This document shows positions 32,585 through 44,828 of a DNA stretch of 64,000 nucleotides, in pieces. The notes under the pieces are model-generated. The model worked only from the letters and a program-made list of their open reading frames with translations, did not search any database and was not told the origin of the DNA. A program made the position numbers and the translations under genes. Source of the stretch: Pseudomonas marginalis (lineage in GTDB: Bacteria > Pseudomonadota > Gammaproteobacteria > Pseudomonadales > Pseudomonadaceae); contig NZ_VTFG01000001.1 of NCBI RefSeq assembly GCF_008692035.1, positions 1,488,001 to 1,552,000 on the forward strand, given 5' to 3'. Each line of letters opens with the position of its first letter. Position 1 is the first letter of the stretch.

Positions 32585-33082
32585 AACGGGTCTTTTCCTG
32601 CGCCTGTTAGCGCGTCCATCTGTTGAATAAGTGCAAATACTGCCCAATCCGAGCAGTTGAAAAATGAACGAACGTCGTGGAATCTACTTTTAACACTGGG
32701 CGATTGCTGGATGAAATGGCGATAACGCCACAATGGCCGCATTGTACGGGTTTGTGTTGCGGTTGCCACGCCACTTGGCTTTCTTCAGGCAGCATAGCCA
32801 ATTGTGTGTCACAACATGTTCAATTTGAGCATGCATTGTCTTTGCTGACAAAGGCTTATGAGCTGTTTTTACCAATCCAGGCAAGCTTGGCAAATGGCCT
32901 GCATGGGCCAGACCCGATTACGACCACGCCTCACGCAGAGAGTTGCAGAAACACCCGCTCACGCTTATGCACGCCAACAGCCGATTCGGGCTGGCCCCAC
33001 AGCGCTGCGTCGACAATAATCACACCCCTTGGGGCACGCGATCCGCCTGCCACTCCCCTCCCCTTCCGCAAGCCTGGATGCC
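32585..33082. other. Intergenic region between divergent ftsK and aat
   Basis: About 500 bases, less GC-rich than the genes on each side. I see no gene with family support. It must carry the ftsK and aat promoters, though no clear -35/-10 pair could be picked. Two small symmetric motifs are visible: TTGTGTGTCACAA near 32803-32818 and CTTTG-CTGA-CAAAG near 32838-32853. In P. aeruginosa trxB1 lies here as I recall; it is absent in this window. Confidence 0.6.
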
Positions 33083-33763
33083 ATGCTGACCTGGTTACAA
33101 CGCGACTCACTGACATTCCCCCCGCTGGCCAAGGCCATGCGCGAACCCAATGGCCTGCTCGCCGCCGGCGGCGACCTGTCGGCCGAACGACTGGTGCAAG
33201 CCTACCGCCACGGTTGCTTTCCCTGGTTCTCGGAGGGCCAGCCGATCCTCTGGTGGTCGCCGGACCCGCGCACCGTGATATTCCCCGACGAGCTGCACGT
33301 CTCCCGCAGCCTGGGCAAACTATTGCGCCAGCAGCGCTATACCGTGACCTTCGACCAGGACTTTGCCGCCGTCATCCAGGCGTGCGCCGCGCCGCGTGCG
33401 TATGCCGATGGCACCTGGATCACCGAAGGCATACAGAGCGCCTACCTGACGCTGCACCAGCGCGGTTACGCCCATTCGGTGGAGGTATGGGACAACGGCG
33501 AGCTGGTAGGCGGCCTGTATGGCCTGGCGATGGGCCAGCTGTTCTTCGGCGAGTCGATGTTCAGCCGTGCCGACAACGCCTCGAAATTCGGCTTTGCCAC
33601 ATTGACCCGGCAATTGCAGGCCTGGGGCTTTGTACTGATCGACTGCCAGATGCCCAACGACCACCTGCACAGCCTGGGTGCCCGCGCCATATCCCGCAGC
33701 GACTTTGCAGGTTTCCTGCGCAACCATCTGGACCAACCCAACGCAGGGCCATGGGTTTCTTAG
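33083..33763 (+). CDS. aat: Leucyl/phenylalanyl-tRNA-protein transferase (Aat)
   Basis: Adds Leu or Phe from aminoacyl-tRNA to proteins with N-terminal Lys or Arg, marking them for ClpAPS. The 226 residues include [18 protein letters not shown], the family signature, and [18 protein letters not shown]. The ATG at 33083 begins [14 protein letters not shown]. It leads aat-bpt-infA, facing clpS-clpA across infA. Confidence 0.96.
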   Translation: MLTWLQRDSLTFPPLAKAMREPNGLLAAGGDLSAERLVQAYRHGCFPWFSEGQPILWWSPDPRTVIFPDELHVSRSLGKLLRQQRYTVTFDQDFAAVIQACAAPRAYADGTWITEGIQSAYLTLHQRGYAHSVEVWDNGELVGGLYGLAMGQLFFGESMFSRADNASKFGFATLTRQLQAWGFVLIDCQMPNDHLHSLGARAISRSDFAGFLRNHLDQPNAGPWVS

Positions 33764-33818
33764 GCGACATCCGCACACCTGGCTTACACTTATTTCAAAG
33801 CTTATCCGAGGGTTGATC

Positions 33819-34526
33819 ATGACCGAGTTGGCGCGCTTGAAGTTTTATGCCACTCAACCCCACTCTTGCAGCTATCTGCCCGACGAGCAGGCCACCACGC
33901 TGTTCCTCGACCCCAGCCAGCCAATGGATGTGCACGTGTATGCCGATCTCTCGGAAATGGGTTTTCGACGCAGCGGCGATCATCTGTACCGGCCCCACTG
34001 CCAGAACTGCAATGCCTGCGTGCCGGCACGCATCCCCGTGGCGCAGTTTCTGCCGGACCGCAATCAGAAGCGCATCCTCAAGCGCAATGCCGACCTGACG
34101 GTGGCAGCTGCCAAGCCGCGATTCACCGAAGAGTATTTCGACCTGTACCAGCGCTATATCGAGCAGCGCCACGCCGACGGCGATATGTTCCCACCGAGCC
34201 GAGACCAGTTTTCCACCTTCCTGGTGCGCGACCTGCCGTTCTCGCGCTTTTACGAATTTCGCGCGGACGGCCGCCTGGTGGCCGTCGCCGTGACCGATTT
34301 GCTGCCTAACGGCCTGTCAGCGGTCTACACCTTCTACGAGCCGGCCGAAGAGCGACGCAGCCTCGGGCGTTTCGCGATTCTCTGGCAAATCGGTGAAGCA
34401 CTGCGCCTGGAACTCGAGGCGGTGTACCTCGGATACTGGATCAAGAACTGCAAAAAGATGAATTACAAGACCCAATATCGCCCCATAGAACTGCTGATTA
34501 ATCAAAGATGGGTCACGCTTAACTAG
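33819..34526 (+). CDS. bpt: Aspartate/glutamate leucyltransferase Bpt (ATE1-like)
   Basis: Adds Leu to proteins with N-terminal Asp or Glu. The 235 residues have CSYLPDEQ near the N-terminus and [12 protein letters not shown], the cysteine-rich ATE1 motif, then [20 protein letters not shown]. It is homologous to eukaryotic arginyltransferase, but bacterial members of this type use Leu. The start (ATG 33819) is 56 bases after aat. Together they feed ClpS/ClpA, encoded 2-4 kb away. Confidence 0.93.
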
Positions 34527-34532
34527 AACCCC

Positions 34533-34562
34533 TTGGCTTAAACACCCTTTTTCGGGCACAAT
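34533..34562 (+). promoter_or_regulatory. Candidate sigma-70 promoter of infA
   Basis: TTGGCT (34533-34538), 18-base spacer, CACAAT (34557-34562), ending 64 bases before the infA ATG. Position and match are reasonable; not tested. Confidence 0.45.
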
Positions 34563-34626
34563 GCACGCCGCTTTTGCCTGGCGCAGTTGCACCGGGCCAT
34601 TCACTGGATACCGAGGGCTTTACTGC

Positions 34627-34845
34627 ATGTCGAAAGAAGACAGCTTCGAAATGGAAGGCACTGTCGTCGACACCCTGCCCAACACCATGTTTCGTGTGGA
34701 GTTGGAAAATGGGCACGTCGTAACCGCGCATATCTCCGGCAAGATGCGCAAGAACTACATTCGTATTCTTACCGGTGACAAAGTGCGCGTCGAGCTGACG
34801 CCCTATGACTTGAGCAAAGGGCGTATCACTTACCGCGCTCGCTAA
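34627..34845 (+). CDS. infA: Translation initiation factor IF-1
   Basis: A 72-residue OB-fold protein starting [18 protein letters not shown], with [26 protein letters not shown] spelled across the fold (shown in part) and ending YRAR. IF-1 occupies the 30S A site during initiation. Its own promoter and terminator flank it closely. It sits between bpt and clpA, as in many gamma-proteobacteria. Confidence 0.98.
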
Positions 34846-34858
34846 GCAAGTCAATACA

Positions 34859-34885
34859 AGACGCCCGGTTATGCCGGGCGTTTTT
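34859..34885 (+). terminator. Rho-independent terminator of infA
   Basis: ACGCCCGG-TTAT-GCCGGGCGT hairpin followed by five T. Confidence 0.9.
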
Positions 34886-34920
34886 GTGTGCATGGGATTT
34901 CTCAAACACCGAGGGATCCT

Positions 34921-34940
34921 GCGGGAGGGGGCAAGCCCCA
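34921..34940. repeat. Degenerate REP remnant
   Basis: GGGAGGGGGCAAGCCCC resembles the REP core but with the loop bases reversed and one arm short; a decayed singlet between infA and clpA. Confidence 0.55.
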
Positions 34941-34965
34941 TTCTGAGAATTGCATTTCAAGACAG

Positions 34966-34993
34966 CAAAAAGGCGCCTTTCGGCGCCTTTTGC
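34966..34993. terminator. Bidirectional terminator after clpA
   Basis: AAAAGGCGCC-TTTC-GGCGCCTTTT-type hairpin, symmetric A and T flanks, just past the clpA stop; works for clpA on the minus strand and could back up infA. Confidence 0.8.
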
Positions 34994-35008
34994 GTTGTTA
35001 CAGAACGA

Positions 35009-37279
35009 TCAGGCCATTTCAGCCGTGGTTTCGAACTCGAAGGTCAGCTCGCCATCCTTCAGGTCGATATGCACCACGCCACCATGGTCGGAAAGCTCGC
35101 CAAACAGGATCTCTTCGGCCAGCGGCCGCTTGATCTTGTCCTGGATCAGGCGCGCCATCGGGCGAGCGCCCATTGCCGCGTCGTAGCCACCTTCGGCGAT
35201 CCAGCTGCGCGCCGCTTCCGTGACATCCAGTTGCACGCGCTTGTCTTCCAACTGCGCCTGAAGCTCGGTAAGGAACTTGTCCACCACACTCTTGATGACC
35301 TCATGGCTGAGGCGACCAAACTGGATAATGGTGTCCAGGCGGTTGCGGAACTCCGGCGTGAAGCTCTTCTTGATCACTTCCATCGCATCGGACGAGTGAT
35401 CCTGGTGGGTAAAGCCGATCGAAGCCCGCGCGGCCGTCTCGGCACCGGCGTTGGTGGTCATGATCAGGATGACATTGCGGAAGTCCGCCTTGCGCCCGTT
35501 GTTGTCGGTCAGGGTCCCGTGGTCCATTACCTGCAGCAGCAGGTTGAAGACTTCCGGGTGAGCCTTCTCGATTTCATCGAGCAGCAGTACGCAATGGGGC
35601 TGCTTGGTAATCGCTTCGGTCAACAGACCGCCCTGGTCGAAACCGACATAGCCCGGAGGCGCACCGATCAGGCGCGACACGGTGTGACGCTCCATGTATT
35701 CGGACATGTCGAAGCGCACCAGCTCGATCCCCATGGCCTTGGCCAATTGCCGCGCCGCCTCGGTCTTGCCGACACCGGTAGGACCCGCGAACAGGAACGA
35801 ACCGACAGGCTTGTCCGGCGACTTGAGGCCCGCACGCGACAGCTTGATCGCAGTGGACAGCGCGTCGATCGCTGCGTCCTGGCCGAACACGGTGAGCTTG
35901 AGGTCGCGCTCCAGGTTACGCAGCAGCTCCTTGTCAGAACTGTTGACGTGTTTTGGTGGAATCCGCGCGATCTTCGCGACAATGTCCTCGACCTGAGGCA
36001 CGTCGATGCGCTTAACACGCTTCTCGACCGGCTGCAGGCGCTGGTAGGCCCCGGCCTCGTCGATCACATCGATGGCCTTGTCCGGCATATGCCGGTCATT
36101 GATGTAGCGCGACGCCAGCTCAGCGGCCGCACGCAACGCCTCATCGGTGTACTCGATGCCGTGGTGCGCTTCAAACCGCCCCTTGAGCCCGCGCAGGATG
36201 CCGATGGTGTCTTCGACCGACGGCTCGGACACGTCGACTTTCTGGAAGCGACGCGCCAGGGCACGGTCTTTCTCGAAGATGCCGCGGAATTCCTGGAAGG
36301 TGGTCGAACCGATGCAGCGGATATCACCCGACGACAACAACGGCTTGAGCAGGTTGGAAGCATCCATCACCCCACCGGATGCCGCACCCGCACCAATGAT
36401 GGTGTGGATCTCGTCGATGAACAGGATCGCCTGCGGGCGTTTTTTCAGCTCGCCGAGCAGAGCCTTGAAGCGCTTCTCGAAATCGCCACGGTACTTGGTC
36501 CCGGCGAGCAACGCGCCCAGGTCAAGGGAGTAGACGACACTGTTGGCCAGCAGGTCCGGCACCTGGTTGTCGACGATGCGCTTGGCCAGGCCTTCGGCAA
36601 TCGCGGTCTTGCCCACGCCCGCCTCACCCACCAGCAACGGGTTGTTCTTGCGACGGCGCGCCAGGATCTGCGCTACGCGCTCCACCTCAAGCTCACGCCC
36701 CACCAGCGGGTCGATCCGCCCCTGGCGCGCCAGCTCGTTGAGGTTGCTGGCATAGGCATCCAGCGGGTTGCTTGAAGAAGAAGACTCACCGCCCTCGTCG
36801 TCCTGCATATCCTGCTCACCCTCGGAATGATCGCCGTGCCCAGGCACCTTGGAGATACCGTGGGCGATGTAGTTGACGACATCGATACGGGCAACGCTCT
36901 GCTGCTTGAGCAGGAACACTGCCTGGCTTTCCTGTTCGCTGAAGATCGCCACAAGCACATTGGCGCCTGTGACTTCACGCTTACCGGAGCTCTGTACGTG
37001 GAAAACAGCACGCTGCAATACCCGCTGGAAGCCCAGGGTTGGCTGGGTCTCGCGGTCCTCGTCATGCACGGGGATCAGTGGCGTGGTGGAGTCGATAAAC
37101 TCCTGCAGGTCATGCTTGAGCTTGTCGAGATTGGCGCCGCACGCACGCAGAACCGTGGCGGCAGCTTCGTTATCCAAAAGTGCCAGCAGCAGGTGTTCGA
37201 CGGTCATGAATTCATGACGCTTCGAACGAGCCTCCTTGAAGGCAAGATTGAGGGTGACTTCGAGCTCGCGGTTTAACAT
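35009..37279 (-). CDS. clpA: ATP-dependent Clp protease ATPase subunit ClpA
   Basis: A 756-residue double-AAA+ unfoldase that feeds ClpP. An N-domain (the ClpS docking site, 1-145) is followed by AAA-1 with Walker A GEAGVGKT near 215 and AAA-2 with GPTGVGKT near 497, and the IGL-type ClpP loop (IIQFGRL region nearby). It lies 29 bases after clpS. ClpP is not in the window. With Aat, Bpt and ClpS it makes the N-end rule branch of protein turnover. Confidence 0.97.
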   Translation of the reverse strand: MLNRELEVTLNLAFKEARSKRHEFMTVEHLLLALLDNEAAATVLRACGANLDKLKHDLQEFIDSTTPLIPVHDEDRETQPTLGFQRVLQRAVFHVQSSGKREVTGANVLVAIFSEQESQAVFLLKQQSVARIDVVNYIAHGISKVPGHGDHSEGEQDMQDDEGGESSSSSNPLDAYASNLNELARQGRIDPLVGRELEVERVAQILARRRKNNPLLVGEAGVGKTAIAEGLAKRIVDNQVPDLLANSVVYSLDLGALLAGTKYRGDFEKRFKALLGELKKRPQAILFIDEIHTIIGAGAASGGVMDASNLLKPLLSSGDIRCIGSTTFQEFRGIFEKDRALARRFQKVDVSEPSVEDTIGILRGLKGRFEAHHGIEYTDEALRAAAELASRYINDRHMPDKAIDVIDEAGAYQRLQPVEKRVKRIDVPQVEDIVAKIARIPPKHVNSSDKELLRNLERDLKLTVFGQDAAIDALSTAIKLSRAGLKSPDKPVGSFLFAGPTGVGKTEAARQLAKAMGIELVRFDMSEYMERHTVSRLIGAPPGYVGFDQGGLLTEAITKQPHCVLLLDEIEKAHPEVFNLLLQVMDHGTLTDNNGRKADFRNVILIMTTNAGAETAARASIGFTHQDHSSDAMEVIKKSFTPEFRNRLDTIIQFGRLSHEVIKSVVDKFLTELQAQLEDKRVQLDVTEAARSWIAEGGYDAAMGARPMARLIQDKIKRPLAEEILFGELSDHGGVVHIDLKDGELTFEFETTAEMA

Positions 37280-37308
37280 AGCTTCACCTCATACCCAAGT
37301 GGTCGGCG

Positions 37309-37677
37309 TTAACCGTCCTTCTCGATTTCACAGAGTAGCGGATGCTGGCTTTCCCTGGCGTACTGGTTGACCTGCATGGCCTTTGTCTCGGCGATGTCAC
37401 GGGTAAACACTCCACATACTGCCCGTCCTTCTGTGTGAACGGCCAGCATTACCTTGGTCGCCAACTCGCGGTTCAGGTTAAAAAACACCTCGAGCACTTC
37501 GACCACGAAATCCATCGGTGTGTAGTCATCGTTGAACAAAACCACCTTGTACATCGGCGGCGCCTGTAAAGCAGGCTTGGCCTCCTGAACAGCAATGCCT
37601 GCAGAACCGTCGTCATCGTGTTCGTGATCCGGTCGATCCTGATTGAATGTTAGTCGAATCTGGCTGATTGCATGCAT
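37309..37677 (-). CDS. clpS: ClpS adaptor protein
   Basis: A 122-residue adaptor that binds N-degrons and hands them to Clp[15 protein letters not shown] holds the amino-group-binding acidic residues and [12 protein letters not shown] the conserved histidine. The N-terminal 40 residues form the flexible, acidic extension (DHEHDDDG). It leads clpS-clpA and is divergent from cspD. Confidence 0.95.
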   Translation of the reverse strand: MHAISQIRLTFNQDRPDHEHDDDGSAGIAVQEAKPALQAPPMYKVVLFNDDYTPMDFVVEVLEVFFNLNRELATKVMLAVHTEGRAVCGVFTRDIAETKAMQVNQYARESQHPLLCEIEKDG

Positions 37678-37757
37678 GGAAAGAAAGGTTCGTCAGTGGT
37701 TCAAATACAGTGGTGGGGGCGACCTGTCAGAATTTCAACTCCTGACCACCCGGTCGC

Positions 37758-37785
37758 CTTGACTATCGGCAAATCGGTGTTACAA
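37758..37785 (+). promoter_or_regulatory. Candidate promoter of cspD
   Basis: TTGACT (37758-37763), 16-base spacer, TACAAC (37780-37785). It would give a leader of about 110 bases before the ATG at 37903. Match is fair; not tested. Confidence 0.4.
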
Positions 37786-37902
37786 CCAATAGAACCCACA
37801 GTGGGTAAAAAAGGTCCGCGCAGTCAACCTTATTTATTCGGGTTAGGACGGATAAACTGGATGATACTCCAGTGATGGAGTCTGGTGCAGAGGGAAATGG
37901 GT

Positions 37903-38178
37903 ATGTCTGGCGTCAAGATCAATGGCAAGGTCAAGTGGTTCAACAACGCCAAAGGATATGGCTTTGTTCTTGAAGAAGGTAAAAGCGAGGACCTTTTTGC
38001 TCATTACTCAGCGATCACCATGGACGGGTACAAAACGCTGAAAGCGGGCCAAGCGGTAACGTTTGAAATCATTCAAGGGCCCAAAGGGCTGCATGCTGTG
38101 AACATTGATGTAGTGAAAGCTGAAACATTGGAAAACACCGCACCACTGCCCATTCATAAGAAGAAGCAATTGGCCTGA
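37903..38178 (+). CDS. cspD: Cold-shock-domain protein CspD
   Basis: A 91-residue nucleic-acid-binding protein. [15 protein letters not shown] is RNP1 with its lead-in, and DLFAHYSAI carries RNP2. The C-terminal tail after residue 70 is longer than in CspA, as in CspD, which in E. coli inhibits replication in stationary phase. I chose ATG 37903 (GAGGG eight bases upstream); ATG 37897 and GTG 37885 are alternatives. It is divergent from clpS, a common arrangement. Confidence 0.9.
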   Translation: MSGVKINGKVKWFNNAKGYGFVLEEGKSEDLFAHYSAITMDGYKTLKAGQAVTFEIIQGPKGLHAVNIDVVKAETLENTAPLPIHKKKQLA

Positions 38179-38204
38179 TCAGCCACAGAGTGTGTAGTTT
38201 TCGA

Positions 38205-38248
38205 TAAAAAAACGGCCACCCCAATCAAGTTGGGGTGGCCGTTTTTAT
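38205..38248. terminator. Bidirectional terminator between cspD and icd
   Basis: AACGGCCACCCCA/TGGGGTGGCCGTT, a long GC-rich stem with a short loop, flanked by A7 and T5; serves both convergent genes. Confidence 0.93.
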
Positions 38249-38258
38249 TCGCTCTCTT

Positions 38259-39515
38259 TTACATATGCGAAATCAACGCATCCCCAAAGCCCGACGACGA
38301 CACCAGCTTCGCGCCATCCATCAGGCGCTCGAAGTCATAGGTCACCGTCTTGGCCGAAATAGCACCATTGGTACCCTTGATGATCAGGTCTGCTGCCTCG
38401 GTCCAACCCATATGACGCAGCATCATTTCCGCCGACAGGATCAATGAGCCCGGGTTGACCTGGTCCTTGCCCGCATACTTGGGCGCAGTACCGTGGGTCG
38501 CCTCGAACATGGCCACGGTGTCGGACAGGTTGGCACCCGGCGCAATCCCGATACCGCCCACCTCTGCCGCCAGGGCGTCGGACAGGTAGTCGCCGTTCAG
38601 GTTGAGGGTCGCGATCACGTCATACTCGGCCGGACGCAACAGGATCTGCTGGAGCATGGCATCGGCGATGGCATCCTTGACCACTACATTCTTGCCGGTC
38701 TTCGGGTTCTTGAACTGCATCCACGGGCCGCCATCCAGCAGGGTCGCACCGAATTCTTCAGCCGCCACTTCGTAGGCCCATTCCTTGAAGGCCCCTTCGG
38801 TGAACTTCATGATGTTGCCTTTGTGCACGATGGTCAGCGAGTCGCGGTCGTTATCCACTACATATTGCAGGGCCTTGCGCGCCAGGCGCTTGGTGCCTTC
38901 CAGCGATACCGGCTTGATCCCAATGCCGCAATCCTGGTCGAAACGAATCTTGGTGACGCCCATTTCCTCCTTGAGGAACTTGATGACCTTGGTCGCTTCC
39001 GGCGAGCCGGCCTTCCACTCGATCCCGGCGTAAATGTCTTCGGAGTTTTCGCGGAAGATGGTCATGTCCACGTCGCCTGGTTTCTTGACCGGGCTGGGCA
39101 CACCTTCGAACCAGCGCACCGGGCGCAGGCAGACGTAGAGGTCGAGTTGCTGGCGCAGGGCCACGTTCAGCGAACGAATGCCACCCCCTACCGGAGTGGT
39201 CAGCGGGCCCTTGATGGACACCACGTAATCCTTGACCGCATCCAGGGTTTCCTGGGGCAGCCAGGTGTCCTGGTCGTAGACCTGGGTCGCTTTCTCGCCG
39301 GCGTACACCTCCATCCACGAGATCTTGCGCTTGCCGCCGTAGGCCTTTTCAACAGCTGCGTCGACCACCTTGATCATCACCGGGCTGATGTCGACGCCAA
39401 TACCGTCACCTTCGATATACGGGATGATCGGTTGGTCAGGAACATTGAGAGAATGGTCTGCGTTGACGGTGATTTTGTCGCCGACTGCCGGAACCTGAAT
39501 CTTCTTGTATCCCAT
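38259..39515 (-). CDS. icd: NADP-dependent isocitrate dehydrogenase, homodimeric type
   Basis: Oxidises isocitrate to 2-oxoglutarate and CO2. The 418 residues match E. coli Icd in length. [12 protein letters not shown] holds Ser115, equal to E. coli Ser113 that AceK phosphorylates to divert isocitrate to the glyoxylate shunt; [20 protein letters not shown] is also present in pieces. I chose the ATG at 39515 with GGAG eight bases upstream. It is divergent from the unrelated monomeric Idh. aceK is not in the window. Confidence 0.97.
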   Translation of the reverse strand: MGYKKIQVPAVGDKITVNADHSLNVPDQPIIPYIEGDGIGVDISPVMIKVVDAAVEKAYGGKRKISWMEVYAGEKATQVYDQDTWLPQETLDAVKDYVVSIKGPLTTPVGGGIRSLNVALRQQLDLYVCLRPVRWFEGVPSPVKKPGDVDMTIFRENSEDIYAGIEWKAGSPEATKVIKFLKEEMGVTKIRFDQDCGIGIKPVSLEGTKRLARKALQYVVDNDRDSLTIVHKGNIMKFTEGAFKEWAYEVAAEEFGATLLDGGPWMQFKNPKTGKNVVVKDAIADAMLQQILLRPAEYDVIATLNLNGDYLSDALAAEVGGIGIAPGANLSDTVAMFEATHGTAPKYAGKDQVNPGSLILSAEMMLRHMGWTEAADLIIKGTNGAISAKTVTYDFERLMDGAKLVSSSGFGDALISHM

Positions 39516-42234
<2,719 letters not shown>

Positions 42235-42249
42235 GGTTGTAGGGATGCA

Positions 42250-42285
42250 TCACAAACCCCGGCCACGTGCCGGGGTTTGTGTTTT
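42250..42285. terminator. Terminator between idh and the LysR gene
   Basis: CACAAACCCCGG/CCGGGGTTTGTG hairpin with a 7-base loop, then GTTTTC on the plus strand. Confidence 0.85.
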
Positions 42286-42291
42286 CAGGGT

Positions 42292-43164
42292 TTATGCAAC
42301 ACCGTATTCCTCGCGCCATGCGGCCTCGATAATCGCCAGGAACTGCGGTTTGTACCAAGGTTCCCAGCCCGGCCTCTGCTTGAGTTCAACCCCAAACCCC
42401 GGCAGCGCAGGCAAATGCGCGAGCGCTTCGACGTTTTTCAAGCCCGGCACTTGGGCAAACCAGGGTAAAAGCGTCACACCGACTCCCGCCTGGACCGCTG
42501 AACGCAGCGACATCAAGTCTTCAGACTCATACACGCAGCGCCACCTGATGCCACTCTCCTCCAAACGCCGAATCGCCAGGCTCCTGAACACGCAGGGCGC
42601 CTTGAACAGCGCCAGCGAAACTTCCTGCCCTTCCATGGGGGCTGCCGCACACTCGCCACCCAGCCACATCAACGAAAGTGCATGCAAAGGCACGCCAGCG
42701 ACTTTTGGCAACTCATCAATCATCAGGCCAATATCGATTCGTCCCTCACTGAACGCCTCTGCGAGCAACAGGGAACGCGCGACCTTGACCACAATTCGCA
42801 CTGAAGGTAATTCAAGCGCCAGAGCAGGAATAATGCGCTGCAGGATTTCCTCGCTGAAATATTCGGGAATACCCAGCGTCACGGACTCTTGAGTGCGACT
42901 GGCATCAAACAGGCTCCCCACTTTGTCGTTGACGCTGACCATTTGCTGGGCATAGCCGGTCAAGCGCTCTCCTTCGAGGGTGAGCAACACCTGCCGATTG
43001 TCGCGCGCAAAAAGCTCGACACCCAGCAAATCCTCAAGTCGTCGAATTTGCTGGCTGATTGCCGGCTGGGTCAGGCTCAACGCTTGCGCGGCCCGGGTGA
43101 AACTGCCCAGCTCTGCGACCTTGAGGAAACTGCGCAGCGACTGAATATCAAGATTGACTCTCAT
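42292..43164 (-). CDS. LysR-family transcriptional regulator
   Basis: A 290-residue LTTR. The N-terminal helix-turn-helix (SLRSFLKVAELGSFTRAAQ, then LTQPAISQQIRRLEDLLG) is followed by a substrate-binding domain of two lobes. The effector is unknown. It lies 72 bases downstream of an EamA transporter gene on the same strand. Usually an LTTR is divergent from its target, so control of that transporter is only a guess. Confidence 0.9.
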   Translation of the reverse strand: MRVNLDIQSLRSFLKVAELGSFTRAAQALSLTQPAISQQIRRLEDLLGVELFARDNRQVLLTLEGERLTGYAQQMVSVNDKVGSLFDASRTQESVTLGIPEYFSEEILQRIIPALALELPSVRIVVKVARSLLLAEAFSEGRIDIGLMIDELPKVAGVPLHALSLMWLGGECAAAPMEGQEVSLALFKAPCVFRSLAIRRLEESGIRWRCVYESEDLMSLRSAVQAGVGVTLLPWFAQVPGLKNVEALAHLPALPGFGVELKQRPGWEPWYKPQFLAIIEAAWREEYGVA

Positions 43165-43236
43165 GCCACACCCATGGGAGTGAGTAATTATTCCCCGCCA
43201 TTAGTGCAAGGCGCCCGCTATACCTGTCAAGACTAC

Positions 43237-44133
43237 CTACTTGGCGCGCACATGATTCATCCAATAAACCCCTGCCCCTGAAACAACAAACCCTACAATC
43301 GCCACCCCACTCGGCACCTCACCCAACACCAACGACGCCATGATCTGCGTGACCGCCGGAATCACATGAAACAAGTTCGTCGCCTTACTCGCCTCCCCGC
43401 GTCGAATCATCAAATACAGCAGCGTCAGCGCACCCACGGAGTTCATCAGCGTGATCCAGGCCACCGACGCTGCGAATGGAACCCACTCGGTGACCTGCAT
43501 GGTTTCGGTGGTGTATGCCAGCAGCAGCATGACCAACGACGCGGTGACCATCTGAATGAAACACCCCACCCATAGATTCACCCCGCCAAGAAAGCGCTTC
43601 TGGTAGAGCGTGCCAAGCGTGATACCCAATAGCGCCAGGCCCACCGCGCCGTAACCACCCACTGACGCCTCGGAGCCAAAAAAGCTGCTGGCCACGACGA
43701 TGGCCACGCCGCCAACGCCGAGGATCGAACCCGGCAGGTCGCGCCAACTCAATTGTTCACCCAGGCAGAAATAGGCACCGATCACCACGAACACCGGCAT
43801 CAGCCCGACGATCAATGCCGCCTGCCCTGCGGGAACGCCGTGGCTGATGCCGGTGTAAAGGCCGCCGAACTGCAGGGCCTGCAACAGAAGCCCCACTGTC
43901 GCAGCATGGAAGTAGGGTGCAAGTCGTTTCGGCCATTGCGCCTTGATGGCGAGTGCAACGCCCAGGAACACCAGGGCAGCCAGGGCAAACCGATAGAACG
44001 TCATGGTGAAGGGCTCGCCATAACGCACACCGAACGCACCGCCGATGTAGCCGGAACTCCACAGCAGGATGAAGGCAATGGGCAGTGGCGATGTAAGGCG
44101 TACTTCGTAGCTTTTATCGGCAATCGGGTTCAT
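43237..44133 (-). CDS. EamA-family (DMT) transporter
   Basis: A 298-residue protein with ten membrane helices arranged as two EamA repeats; ILLWSSGYIGGAFGVRYGEP is the typical opening of the first. Such proteins export amino acids or other metabolites; the substrate cannot be told. I chose the ATG at 44133 with GGAGAG upstream; an in-frame extension of 22 residues has no homology. The EamA-LysR pair looks inserted between idh and the nudJ-mnmA-hflD run. Confidence 0.88.
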   Translation of the reverse strand: MNPIADKSYEVRLTSPLPIAFILLWSSGYIGGAFGVRYGEPFTMTFYRFALAALVFLGVALAIKAQWPKRLAPYFHAATVGLLLQALQFGGLYTGISHGVPAGQAALIVGLMPVFVVIGAYFCLGEQLSWRDLPGSILGVGGVAIVVASSFFGSEASVGGYGAVGLALLGITLGTLYQKRFLGGVNLWVGCFIQMVTASLVMLLLAYTTETMQVTEWVPFAASVAWITLMNSVGALTLLYLMIRRGEASKATNLFHVIPAVTQIMASLVLGEVPSGVAIVGFVVSGAGVYWMNHVRAK

Positions 44134-44242
44134 TACACTCTCCAAACTGAGGGTTCTGGAGAGATAAGCTGCGCCAGGCGCTGAAATCGGTAAAATCATA
44201 AAATGTCAGGCGCATCATGCAGATTGCTTATGCATCATCCTT

Positions 44243-44268
44243 GTGGGAGGGGGATTGCCCCCTCCCAC
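44243..44268. repeat. REP singlet
   Basis: GTGGGAGGGGG-ATTG-CCCCCTCCCAC palindrome, upstream of the Nudix gene. Confidence 0.8.
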
Positions 44269-44322
44269 ACTGCTGTAATCCTGCTCCAAGACTGCGCTGC
44301 ATTCAGAATCGAGAGGCATCCC

Positions 44323-44769
44323 ATGACCTGGCAACCCCACATCACCGTCGCCACCATCGTCGAAGACAACGGCAAATTCCTGATGGTCGAAGAGCTCAAG
44401 GGCGGCCGCGCCGTGCTCAACCAGCCCGCCGGCCATCTCGACCCGCATGAAACCCTGACCGAGGCCGCCGTGCGCGAGACCCTCGAAGAAACCGGCTGGG
44501 ACGTGGAAGCCACGGGTATCGTCGGCATCTACCTGTACACCGCACCCAGCAACGGGGTTACCTATCAACGCGTCTGCTTTATTGCCAAGGCACTGAAACA
44601 CCACCCGGACTATCAACTGGACGAAGGCATCCTGCGCGCCCGCTGGTTGAGCCGTGACGAGCTGATGGCCGTGCGCGACGACTGGCGCAGCGAGCTGATC
44701 ATCCGCTGTATCGATGATTACCTGGCCGGTCAGCGTCACAGCCTGGAATTGATCCGCCCTTCTCTTTAG
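44323..44769 (+). CDS. nudJ: Nudix hydrolase NudJ-like
   Basis: A 148-residue Nudix protein. The Nudix box runs from Gly37 through Glu43, Arg51, Glu52, Glu55 and Glu56 to Trp59 (GHLDPHE...RETLEETGW). In E. coli nudJ (ymfB) lies directly before mnmA-hflD-purB, the same order as here, and acts on thiamin pyrophosphate and nucleoside di- and triphosphates. I chose the ATG at 44323 by homology. A TAGAAT hexamer at 44790-44795 suggests a separate mnmA promoter. Confidence 0.9.
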   Translation: MTWQPHITVATIVEDNGKFLMVEELKGGRAVLNQPAGHLDPHETLTEAAVRETLEETGWDVEATGIVGIYLYTAPSNGVTYQRVCFIAKALKHHPDYQLDEGILRARWLSRDELMAVRDDWRSELIIRCIDDYLAGQRHSLELIRPSL

Positions 44770-44828
44770 CCTTGCGGGCCCAGGCCTGTTAGAATCGCGT
44801 CCTTTTTCAAGACACCCGTTGAAACCCT

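Noticed and set aside
32585..33082. trxB or a tRNA gene between ftsK and aat
   Set aside because: No thioredoxin reductase motifs (GxGxxG, CATC) and no cloverleaf pattern in either strand.
34871..36775. A 634-residue open frame opposite clpA
   Set aside because: Antisense to clpA, histidine/arginine-rich shadow composition, no motif.
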